Positions 24,218-30,860 of a stretch of 33,024 nucleotides of DNA are shown here, piece by piece. The notes under the pieces are model-generated. The model did not search any database, was not told the DNA's origin, and was given only the letters and a program-made list of their open reading frames with translations. The DNA lies in NCBI GenBank assembly GCA_036001225.1, contig DASYUM010000065.1, positions 1 through 33,024 on the forward strand, read 5' to 3'. Positions within the stretch are counted from its first letter, which is position 1; each line of letters begins with the position of its first letter. The DNA comes from DASYUM01 sp036001225. Its GTDB lineage: Bacteria; Methylomirabilota; Methylomirabilia; Rokubacteriales; DASRDR01. The position numbers and the translations under genes are program-made.

Positions 24218-24239
24218 CCGGCGGCAGCCCCGATGTCAA
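24210..24239 (-). promoter_or_regulatory. Sigma70-like promoter of the lacI-led sugar operon
   Basis: On the minus strand a perfect TTGACA (24239-24234) is followed after 18 bp by TAAACG (24215-24210), a weak -10. The -10 lies inside the upstream operator palindrome. The start site would be near 24203, leaving about 14 nt before the lacI ATG and no clear Shine-Dalgarno. Confidence 0.6.
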
Positions 24240-24262
24240 GGGCCCCCGGCCGCCGCGCGGCC

Positions 24263-25372
24263 CTACGCCGATTCGTCGAGCTGCCGAAGCAGTTCGGGGG
24301 TCGCCGGCCACAGGCGGAGACGGGCCGGGTCCACGCCGAGACGGACGGGCCCGGAGAGGAGCGCCTTCCCCGCGGGATCGGGATCGTCCACGGTGAGCGG
24401 GTGGCCCGACACCTGGACCCGGTAGCGGACCGTCGTGCCGAGGTAGGTGGCGTCGAGCACCTCGCCGATCGGCCCGTCCCGGGCATCACCGGCCGCCGTG
24501 ATCCGGATCGCTTCTGGTCGGAGCGCGACCACCATGGCCCCGTCGGGCGCGACCGCGACGCCCGGCGGGAGCGGCAGCTCGAGCGCGCCGAGCCGGAGCG
24601 CCGGCCGGCCGGCGGACCCGACCACCACGGTGGCCCGCAGCAGGTTCACCTCGCCCACGAAGGCCGCCACCCAGGGGTCGGCCGGGGCTTCGTAGATCGC
24701 GCGAGGGCTGCCCACCTGGCGAAGCCGTCCCGCCTGCATCACGGCGATCGTGTCCGAGATGGCCAACGCCTCCTCCTGGTCGTGGGTCACGTAGACGGTG
24801 GTGATACCGAGCCGCGTCTGGATCTCGCGGATCTCGGCCCGCACGCGGAGTCGCAGCTTCGCGTCGAGGTTCGACAGTGGCTCGTCCATCAGCAGGACCT
24901 CGGGCTCGACGACCAGCGAACGCGCGAGCGCCACCCGCTGCTGCTGGCCGCCCGACAGCGCCCGGGGCAGTCGGGCCTCCAGGCCGTCGAGGCGCATGAG
25001 GCCGAGCACGCGTCGCACGCGCTCGGCGACCGCCGGGCGCGGCAGCCGCCGGAGGCGTAGTCCGTAGGCCACGTTGTCGAAGACGCTGAGATGCGGGAAG
25101 AGGGCGTACTCCTGGAACACGGTCGCGGTCGTCCGCCGATAGGGCGGAAGGCCCTGCTGGGGCACGCCGTCGATCCGGATCTCGCCGGCGTCAGGCTCGA
25201 GGAAGCCGGCGATGAGCCGGAGAAGCGTCGTCTTCCCGCACCCTGACGGCCCCAGGATGGTGGTGAGGCTGCCCCGGGCGACGTCCAGCGAGACGCCGGC
25301 GACCGCCGCCGTCGCGCCGAAGTGCTTGGCGATCCCGACGAGCCGCAGGTGCGCCGTGTCGGCCGCCGTCAC
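24263..25372 (-). CDS. ABC transporter ATP-binding protein, PotA/FbpC type with TOBE-like C-terminus
   Basis: The 369-residue ATPase has Walker A GPSGCGKT at residues 41-48, signature LSGGQ at 139-143, Walker B VLLMDE at 159-164 and the switch histidine at 197. The second third carries beta-rich TOBE-type sequence (residues about 240-360), as in importers for polyamines, iron, phosphonates and sugars. The GTG at 25372 overlaps the fused permease stop, so its natural partner is that permease. It is the only ABC ATPase in the window. CUT1 importers often share one ATPase (MsmX/UgpC style), so it might also energise the two ATPase-less sugar importers downstream, but the FFQEYALFPHL-type Q-loop and operon position favour the iron/phosphonate-type partner. 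Confidence 0.92.
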   Translation of the reverse strand: MTAADTAHLRLVGIAKHFGATAAVAGVSLDVARGSLTTILGPSGCGKTTLLRLIAGFLEPDAGEIRIDGVPQQGLPPYRRTTATVFQEYALFPHLSVFDNVAYGLRLRRLPRPAVAERVRRVLGLMRLDGLEARLPRALSGGQQQRVALARSLVVEPEVLLMDEPLSNLDAKLRLRVRAEIREIQTRLGITTVYVTHDQEEALAISDTIAVMQAGRLRQVGSPRAIYEAPADPWVAAFVGEVNLLRATVVVGSAGRPALRLGALELPLPPGVAVAPDGAMVVALRPEAIRITAAGDARDGPIGEVLDATYLGTTVRYRVQVSGHPLTVDDPDPAGKALLSGPVRLGVDPARLRLWPATPELLRQLDESA

Positions 25373-27039
25373 AGCTCGAAGAGGCGGAGCCTCCCCCCGG
25401 TCGCGAGGCGGAAGATGAGGAGAGCGAGGAAGATCGCCGTCATGAGGGCGGTGGCCATCGCGCTGGCCTGGCCCCAGTCGCCGTGCTCAGCCAGGGCGAG
25501 GATCGAGACCGAGGCGACGACGTTGCCGGGGGAGATCAGGAAGACCACCGCGCTCAGGGTGGTCATCGAGCGGATGAAGGTGAACACGAGAGCGCCGGTA
25601 AAGGCGGTCCGGATGAGCGGGAGCGTCACCTCGCGCAGGATCCGGAGCGGGAGGGCCCCCAGATCGGCCGCACTCTCCTCGATGGCAGGCGCGATCTGGG
25701 TCAGGCCGGCGGCGGCGGCGCGGTAGCCGACGGGGAGGGTCCGGACCAGCATGGCCGCCACGACGATCGCGGCGGTCCCGGTCAGGGCGAGCGGGGGCGT
25801 GTTGAAGGCCAGGATGTAGGCGACGCCGGTCAGCGTGCCGGGGAGGGCGGCTGGCAGCACCGCGGCGAAGTCGAGCAGGCCACGCCCCGGCACCCGCGTC
25901 CGCCGGATCAGGAAGGCCGCCACCACGGCGAAGAGGGAGCCGCCGAGGGCGGCCATCGCGGCGAAGCGGATCGAATTCGCGAGCTGGGGCCCCCGGAACA
26001 CGGTGTACTCGAAGTTGACCAGCGTCGGCCGCCAGTCGACCCCCCACGTCCGGGCGAAGGCGCCGACGAACACGACCGCGTAGGTGGCGGCGAGAATCGA
26101 TCCGACCAGGCCACAACCGAGCGCGAGCGCCCACCGCACCGGTCGCGGGGTCGGGGGCGGGTCGGCGAAGCTGCCCTTTCCGGTGATGGTCGCGTAGCTG
26201 CCGCGCTCGATCCAGTAGCGCTGGACGAGGAAGAGCGCGAGGCTGGGGAACAGGAGCGCCGCCGAGAGGGCGGCCGCCATCTTGAGGTCGCCCCAGCCGG
26301 TGACCTGGGTGTAGGTCTCGGTGGCCAGGACCTTGAACGCCCCGCCGACCAGCATCGGGTTGCCGAAGTCGCTCAGCGTGTAGATCCCCACGAGCAGGCC
26401 GGCACTGGCCAGCCCGGGAAGCGCGAGCGGGAGCGTCACGGTGCGGAAGACCTGGAAGCCGCGCGCGCCCAGATCCCGAGCGGCGTGCTCGAGCGTCGGG
26501 TTGATCCGCCGGAGGACACCCGCCAGGGCGAGGTAGGCGATGGGGAAGAAGGCGAGTGTCTGGACGAGCCAGACCCCGTGCCAGCCGTAGATGTCGCCGC
26601 GGAGCCCGAGGAGTGAATGGGTCACGAGGCCGCGCCGGCCGAAGAGGAGGATGACCGCGAGCCCGCCGACGAAGGGCGGGGAGACCAGCGGGAGCAGCGC
26701 CACCAGCCGGAAGAGCCGCCGACCGGGGACGTCGGGGCGTGCCGTGGCGTACGCGAAGAGGAAGCCGAGGGCGACCGCGGAAACGGTCGAGAGCGCAGCG
26801 ATCCCGAGGGTGTTGCCGAGGAGGCGGAGGTAGCGCGGCGTGGTGAGGAGCCGCGTCCACTCGCCGGCCCCGGGCTCGAGGAGAACGCGGCCGATAGGGA
26901 AGGCGACGAAGAGCGCGAGGCCGGCCGCCACCGCCGCCAGCGTCGCCCCGGCGAGCGGATCGCCGCGCCAGACTCGGGCCGGCGCCCGACCCCGTTCGGG
27001 CGGCCCGGCCGCCGCTACTTCTTGAAGAGCTCCCCCCAC
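25369..27039 (-). CDS. Fused double-domain ABC permease (FbpB/PhnV-ThiP type)
   Basis: The product (556 residues from a GTG at 27039) has about twelve helices in two homologous halves. Each half has an EAA loop: LEHAARDLGARGFQVFRTVTLPL in the first and IEESAADLGALPLRILREVTLPL in the second. This internal duplication is normal for iron(III), thiamine and 2-aminoethylphosphonate importers. It forms the whole channel alone and pairs with the ATPase encoded 3' with a GTGA overlap. The chosen start overlaps the binding-protein gene by 25 bp and keeps the cytoplasmic tail before helix 1; no other suitable start lies between. No Shine-Dalgarno is obvious, so translational coupling is likely. Confidence 0.9.
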   Translation of the reverse strand: MGGALQEVAAAGPPERGRAPARVWRGDPLAGATLAAVAAGLALFVAFPIGRVLLEPGAGEWTRLLTTPRYLRLLGNTLGIAALSTVSAVALGFLFAYATARPDVPGRRLFRLVALLPLVSPPFVGGLAVILLFGRRGLVTHSLLGLRGDIYGWHGVWLVQTLAFFPIAYLALAGVLRRINPTLEHAARDLGARGFQVFRTVTLPLALPGLASAGLLVGIYTLSDFGNPMLVGGAFKVLATETYTQVTGWGDLKMAAALSAALLFPSLALFLVQRYWIERGSYATITGKGSFADPPPTPRPVRWALALGCGLVGSILAATYAVVFVGAFARTWGVDWRPTLVNFEYTVFRGPQLANSIRFAAMAALGGSLFAVVAAFLIRRTRVPGRGLLDFAAVLPAALPGTLTGVAYILAFNTPPLALTGTAAIVVAAMLVRTLPVGYRAAAAGLTQIAPAIEESAADLGALPLRILREVTLPLIRTAFTGALVFTFIRSMTTLSAVVFLISPGNVVASVSILALAEHGDWGQASAMATALMTAIFLALLIFRLATGGRLRLFEL

Positions 27040-28028
27040 AGCTTGAGGACGCGTGACCGGTTCTGGGCGGCCCAGTCGAGCTTGTAGTCCACCAGGTCGA
27101 GCTTCTCGAGCGGGGTGGCGCCCAGCGGCAGACTCACGTCGGCGCGCAGCGGCCCCTCGAAATTCAGGTCCACGATGAGCTGGATCGGGTCCCGGCCGAG
27201 CACCCAGTCGATGAATCGCTTCCCGCCCTCGGGGTTGGGCCCGCCCTTGATCAGCGAGACGGAGCCGATGTCCCAGCTCGCGCCGGGCGGGTGGACGAGC
27301 GCGACCGGGTAGCCGGCCGAGATCGCCTTGAGCGCGTCGTGGGCGAAGGTGATCGCGATCAGGAACTCGCCGGCGGCGACCATGCGGGCGGGGGCGATCC
27401 CGCTCGGCGTGTAGAAGCGGACGTTCCGGTCGAGGGCCTTGAGGTACTCCCAGCCCTTTTCCTCGCCGAGCCGGAAGAACTGGCCGACCACGAACGTGAA
27501 GCCGGTGCCGGACGAGAGCGGGCTCGGCGCCACGATGAGCCCCTGGTACTTCGGGTCCAGCAGGTCCTCCCACGTCTTCGGCATCGGCGCCCCGCCCAGC
27601 TCCTTCTTCCAGCGCTCGGTGTTGACCATGATCCCTTGCACCGTGAGGGAGCTGCCCGTCCAGTACGCCTCGGCGTCCGAGTAGCGGGCGGGGACGTCGC
27701 CGCGGCGGGGCGATGGGTAGGGCTCGAGGAGTCCTTGGGCCTTCATCGACTCCGCGATCGCGCGGGAGATGCCGAAGATCACGTCGCCCTTGGGCCCCTG
27801 GCGTTCGGCCTGGACGCGCGTCGCCACCTCCCCGGCCGAGAGCCGGATGAAGTCGGCCTTGCCTCCGGTCTGGCGCTCGAAGAGCTGCATGAGCCGGGCC
27901 AGCGTGTACTCGTGGATGACGCCGTAGACCATGACCGGCCGGCCCTGAGCGGTGGCGGGGCCGGCGGTGAGCAGCGCGGCGGAGAGGACGCTGGCGAGAA
28001 GGAGCCGGCGGGGATCACGAGGCGGCAT
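27015..28028 (-). CDS. Iron/phosphonate-type ABC transporter substrate-binding protein
   Basis: The 337-residue protein has a Sec signal (RRLLLASVLSAALLTAGPATAQG, cleavage after ATA) and the family 6/FbpA-type fold. Marks are RLMQLFERQTGGKADFIRLSAGEVATRVQAE, GDVIFGISRAIAESMKAQGLLEPY and TWEDLLDPKYQGLIVAPSPLSSGTGFTFV. Such proteins bind Fe(III), thiamine, phosphonates, sulfate or small organics in the periplasm. It overlaps the isomerase gene upstream (14 bp) and the fused permease downstream (25 bp), forming a complete three-part importer with permease and ATPase. The iron-binding tyrosine pair of FbpA is not evident, so a phosphorylated or organic ligand is as likely as iron. The isomerase neighbour weakly favours a carbon-containing ligand. 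Confidence 0.88.
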   Translation of the reverse strand: MPPRDPRRLLLASVLSAALLTAGPATAQGRPVMVYGVIHEYTLARLMQLFERQTGGKADFIRLSAGEVATRVQAERQGPKGDVIFGISRAIAESMKAQGLLEPYPSPRRGDVPARYSDAEAYWTGSSLTVQGIMVNTERWKKELGGAPMPKTWEDLLDPKYQGLIVAPSPLSSGTGFTFVVGQFFRLGEEKGWEYLKALDRNVRFYTPSGIAPARMVAAGEFLIAITFAHDALKAISAGYPVALVHPPGASWDIGSVSLIKGGPNPEGGKRFIDWVLGRDPIQLIVDLNFEGPLRADVSLPLGATPLEKLDLVDYKLDWAAQNRSRVLKLWGELFKK

Positions 28029-28833
28029 GCTGTACTCCGCTGGTAGCCCGTTGGCCGAGGTAGTCGTCGAGGACCCGCCGCGTCTGCTCGAGGCTCTCCC
28101 GCGTGTGCAGCTCGACCACCCACCAGTCGCAGCCGGCCGCGATCAGGGCGTCGAGCGTCGTTGCCAGGTCACCGGCCTCGCGCGGCGGGTGGTGGGTGTC
28201 GCCCGTCTCGGTGAAGTAGACATGAGCGGCCGCGACCCGGGTCGGGATGCTTCGCAGCACGTCCACGACCGACCCGCGCCCCTGCTGGACCCAATCGCTG
28301 CCGTGGGCGTGGCCGACATCGAAGCACGCCGGCGCGCCGGTCGCCCGGAGCAGCCGGGCAAACGTCTCGGGATCGCTGGTGAGCCCGAGGCGGAGGTTCT
28401 CCACGGTCAGGAGGACGCGGCGACGGGCCGCGTGGTCGAGGAGGGCGGTCAGGTTGCGGAGCAGCGTGTCCCACGCGCATTCCTCGGGGGCCAGCGCGTG
28501 GGAGCCGACGTGGAGGTTCAGGTGGTGGGCGGCAAGGTCGGCGGCCACCTCCACGTACTCGCGAAGGATCCGCAGCGCGGCGGCGGCGTACTCGGCGTCC
28601 CGGTGCCCCAGTTCGAGGTCGGTGTAGGGCGCATGGAGCGAGACGAGCCCGCCCACACTGCGGAAGCCATCGAGGGTCCGCTGCCGCCGATCACGGGCCA
28701 CGGCGACCCGGAGGCTGTCGAGGCCCCACTCGACCCCGGCGTACCGGTGGCGGGTGACGTACTCCCGGACGGCGGCGACGTCGCGGCCGATGGCGACGTG
28801 GCAGAGGAGGAGGTGGGGTGCCGTCACCGTCAC
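28015..28833 (-). CDS. Sugar phosphate isomerase/epimerase, TIM barrel (xylose isomerase-like)
   Basis: The 272-residue protein has the AP-endonuclease-2/xylose isomerase-like barrel. Conserved metal-binding positions appear as Glu in LLTVENLRLG, Asp and His in ACFDVGHAHG, His in VAAAHVYFTETGDTHHPP, and Glu near the end in WWVVELHTRE. VEWGLDSL and LVSLHAPYTDLELGHRD fit the first strands. These enzymes isomerise or epimerise keto-sugars, inositol intermediates or other hydroxy-ketones with Mn/Mg; the substrate cannot be assigned. The start is one of two GTGs (28833 or 28827). It lies 6 bp after the family-5 binding protein and overlaps the next gene by 14 bp, so it is a firm part of this transport operon. 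Confidence 0.88.
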   Translation of the reverse strand: MTVTAPHLLLCHVAIGRDVAAVREYVTRHRYAGVEWGLDSLRVAVARDRRQRTLDGFRSVGGLVSLHAPYTDLELGHRDAEYAAAALRILREYVEVAADLAAHHLNLHVGSHALAPEECAWDTLLRNLTALLDHAARRRVLLTVENLRLGLTSDPETFARLLRATGAPACFDVGHAHGSDWVQQGRGSVVDVLRSIPTRVAAAHVYFTETGDTHHPPREAGDLATTLDALIAAGCDWWVVELHTRESLEQTRRVLDDYLGQRATSGVQHAAS

Positions 28834-28839
28834 CGGCGG

Positions 28840-30402
28840 CTACCGCGGGGCCAGCCAGACGTTCCAGAAGAAGGGCCGGTACTTGTTGGCGTAGCCGCCG
28901 AGCGCTTTCTGCTTGACCCGCAGCGTGAAGAAGTCGCCGAACTTGATGACCGGCACCTCCTCCCAGAACCAGCGCTGGACCTGGCCCCAGATCTCCTTGC
29001 GTCGGGCCAGGTCGGTCTCGGCGGCCAGCCGGGCCATGAGGCCGTCGAGCTTCGGGTCGCAGGTCCAGCCCGGCCAGTCGCAGCTCAGGATCACCTTGAA
29101 GGCGGGGTCGGCGTCGAAGCCGATCCCGGTGGTGAAGACGTCATAGAGCTTGGCGTCGGAGCGGCGCTGGACGACCGTCGCCCACTCCAGCACCTGCAGA
29201 TCGATGGTGAAGCCGACGTCTTCGAGCTGTTGCTTGGCGGCCAGCGCCGACTTGTACATCCAGTCGTAGAACTGGGTGCACATCCACCGGATCGGCTCGC
29301 CCCGGTAGCCGGCCTCCTGCATGAGCCGCTTGGCCCGGACGCGGTCGGGGTGGTTGTAGACTTCCTTGCCGACGTCGGTCCACCAGATCTGCTCCCGGAA
29401 CTGCAGGCTGGGATCCAGCCGGTAGAACTCCGGGCGCCCCACCGCCGACTTCATGATCGGCTCCATGTCGAGCGCCGTCACCACCGCCTGCCGGAGCGTT
29501 CGATTGGTGAAGAGCCCCTGCTTCTTGTTGAAGACCCCGGTGATCCACTCGTTGGGCTTGACGATCATGACGTCGAGGCGAGCGTTGGCGGTCAGCCGCT
29601 CGTAGGAGTCCGGCGCGATCCAGTCGCTGAAGTGGTACTCGCCCGACTCGATCCCGGCCGCCCGGGTCGCCACGTCAGGGACCGGGATGAACTGGATCTC
29701 GTCCACGTAGGCGGCGCGTTTGCCGCCGTAGCCGGTCGGTCCCTCCGCCCGCGCCGCGTAGCGGTCGAAGCGCGCCAGGCGGACGTAGCGGTCCGGGAGC
29801 CGTTCCAGGAAGCGGAAGGGGCCCGTCCCGACGAATTCCTTGATCTGGTCGTCGCCGGCGGCCTCCGCGACCTCCTTGGGGTAGATGGCGGGGAACTGGT
29901 TGGCGTTGGCTAGGGCGGAGAGGACGATCCCCGACGGCGCGCCCAGGCGCAGCTCGACCGTGTAGCGATCCTTGGCCTGCAGGGACTGCACGGTCTTGAA
30001 GAGGAGCCGGCCCACCGTCGCCTTCTTCCCCCACCGGGCGAGCGAGGCCACCACGTCCTCGGCGGACAGCTCCTTGCCGTTGTGGAAGGGGACCCCGCGG
30101 CGCACGCGGATCGTGTAGAGCTTGCCGCCATCGGCGACGGTGTGCCCCTCGGCGAGCATCGGGACGACGCCGTACTTGTCATCGAGGGTGAACAGCGGCT
30201 CGTAGATGTGCGAGGTGACGTCGTAGGTGAGGCTGGCCGTCGTGTGATGGGCGTCGAGGGAGGGCGGCTCGCCGATGATCGCCACCTTGAGGAGACCGCC
30301 GCTCCGGGGCGTGTCGGCACCCTGGGCGCCGAGCCGGCAAGGTACCAGCGATCCGGCCCCGGCGGCCAGCGTGGTCTTGAGGAAGGTCCGGCGTGAGGTC
30401 AT
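28840..30402 (-). CDS. Tat-exported family-5 ABC substrate-binding protein (peptide/nickel type)
   Basis: The 520-residue protein has a twin-arginine signal (TSRRTFLKTTLAAGAG) and the SBP_bac_5 fold of DppA/OppA/NikA. Marks are GEPPSLDAHHTTASLTYDVTSHIYEPLFTLDD, LYTIRVRRGVPFHNGKELSAEDVVASLARW, VGTGPFRFLER and FTNRTLRQAVVTALDMEPIM. It would bind peptides, nickel complexes, oligosaccharides or other solutes in the periplasm. Dpp-type importers need two DppB/DppC permeases and one or two ATPases of a different class; none of these is in the window. The ATG has GGAGGAG at a good distance and the gene follows a strong sigma70-like promoter. It is the first gene of the operon that contains the isomerase and the iron/phosphonate-type importer. 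Confidence 0.93.
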   Translation of the reverse strand: MTSRRTFLKTTLAAGAGSLVPCRLGAQGADTPRSGGLLKVAIIGEPPSLDAHHTTASLTYDVTSHIYEPLFTLDDKYGVVPMLAEGHTVADGGKLYTIRVRRGVPFHNGKELSAEDVVASLARWGKKATVGRLLFKTVQSLQAKDRYTVELRLGAPSGIVLSALANANQFPAIYPKEVAEAAGDDQIKEFVGTGPFRFLERLPDRYVRLARFDRYAARAEGPTGYGGKRAAYVDEIQFIPVPDVATRAAGIESGEYHFSDWIAPDSYERLTANARLDVMIVKPNEWITGVFNKKQGLFTNRTLRQAVVTALDMEPIMKSAVGRPEFYRLDPSLQFREQIWWTDVGKEVYNHPDRVRAKRLMQEAGYRGEPIRWMCTQFYDWMYKSALAAKQQLEDVGFTIDLQVLEWATVVQRRSDAKLYDVFTTGIGFDADPAFKVILSCDWPGWTCDPKLDGLMARLAAETDLARRKEIWGQVQRWFWEEVPVIKFGDFFTLRVKQKALGGYANKYRPFFWNVWLAPR

Positions 30403-30438
30403 GGCGCCTCCTCCCTGGAGGGCGTCGGGATGTCGCCG

Positions 30439-30467
30439 ACCATAGCCCGGCCCCCTCACCCTGTCAA
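30439..30467 (-). promoter_or_regulatory. Sigma70-like promoter of the family-5 SBP operon
   Basis: On the minus strand a perfect TTGACA (30467-30462) is followed by exactly 17 bp and TATGGT (30444-30439). The expected start near 30432 leaves a leader of about 30 nt with a GGAGGAG ribosome site before the ATG at 30402. This is the best promoter match in the window. Confidence 0.75.
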
Positions 30468-30480
30468 GGCGACGGGGCGG

Positions 30481-30792
30481 TCACCGGCGGGCCCGCCGAT
30501 GGCGGAAAAACGCGAGCATCCGGGCCAGCGGCGTGGGGACGAGGCCGGCCCGGCGCGCGGCGCGCCGTTCGACGCCGACGGCGAGGGAGTGCAGGACGTA
30601 GGGCGAGTTGACCATCTCGACGACACGGTCTCGGTCCAAGCCGAGGTCGGTCAGGAGCCGCTCCAGGGTCGGCGTGTCGGGGACGCGGAGGGTGAGCGCT
30701 GATCGGCTGTCGGCGCCCCGAGCCGGCACGAAGCGGATGTCGAAGGCTCCGCCATCGTAGCCGCGGATGATCAGATGCCCGTCGAGCCGCAC
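30481..30792 (-). CDS. Small protein of unknown function
   Basis: From the GTG at 30792 the product is 103 residues; an ATG at 30828 would add 12 residues including an odd hydrophobic VVCWLLV stretch. I prefer the GTG because a TATGCT hexamer lies 8 nt before it, as in other leaderless-looking genes here. The protein is cytoplasmic, with a beta-rich start (LDGHLIIRGYDGGAFDIRFVP) and a helical Leu/Arg-rich end with many arginines (ERRAARRAGLVPTPLARMLAFFRHRRARR). No known family is recognised. It is divergent from the nucleotide cyclase gene and ends 78 bp upstream of the family-5 binding-protein start, on the same strand as that operon. Confidence 0.6.
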   Translation of the reverse strand: MRLDGHLIIRGYDGGAFDIRFVPARGADSRSALTLRVPDTPTLERLLTDLGLDRDRVVEMVNSPYVLHSLAVGVERRAARRAGLVPTPLARMLAFFRHRRARR

Positions 30793-30800
30793 GAGAAGCC

Positions 30801-30806
30801 AGCATA
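30801..30806 (-). promoter_or_regulatory. Putative -10 box of the small unknown gene
   Basis: The minus-strand hexamer TATGCT ends 8 nt before the GTG at 30792, which would give a leaderless message. No good -35 is visible. It overlaps the intergenic zone with the CGTGACAT direct repeats. Confidence 0.35.
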
Positions 30807-30809
30807 CCA

Positions 30810-30828
30810 CGTGACATGGTCGTGACAT
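30810..30828. repeat. CGTGACAT direct repeats in divergent promoter region
   Basis: The octamer CGTGACAT occurs at 30810-30817 and 30821-30828, with starts 11 bp apart, about one helical turn. The pair lies between the divergent small gene and the nucleotide cyclase gene, so it may be a site for a regulator binding one DNA face. The first copy is next to CACGTG. Confidence 0.45.
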
Positions 30829-30848
30829 CTCGGGTCCCGCCCGAGGCG

Positions 30849-30854
30849 TACAAT
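30849..30854 (+). promoter_or_regulatory. Putative -10 box of the cyclase gene (leaderless)
   Basis: TACAAT, one mismatch from TATAAT, ends 6 nt before the cyclase ATG at 30861. Transcription would begin at about the A of the ATG. There is no Shine-Dalgarno-like sequence between. Confidence 0.45.
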
Positions 30855-30860
30855 CGAGGC

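Noticed and set aside
27952..29913. 653-codon plus-strand frame
   Set aside because: Antisense to the family-5 binding protein and isomerase genes; no motif and repeated Val/Glu/Asp-rich composition typical of a mirror frame.
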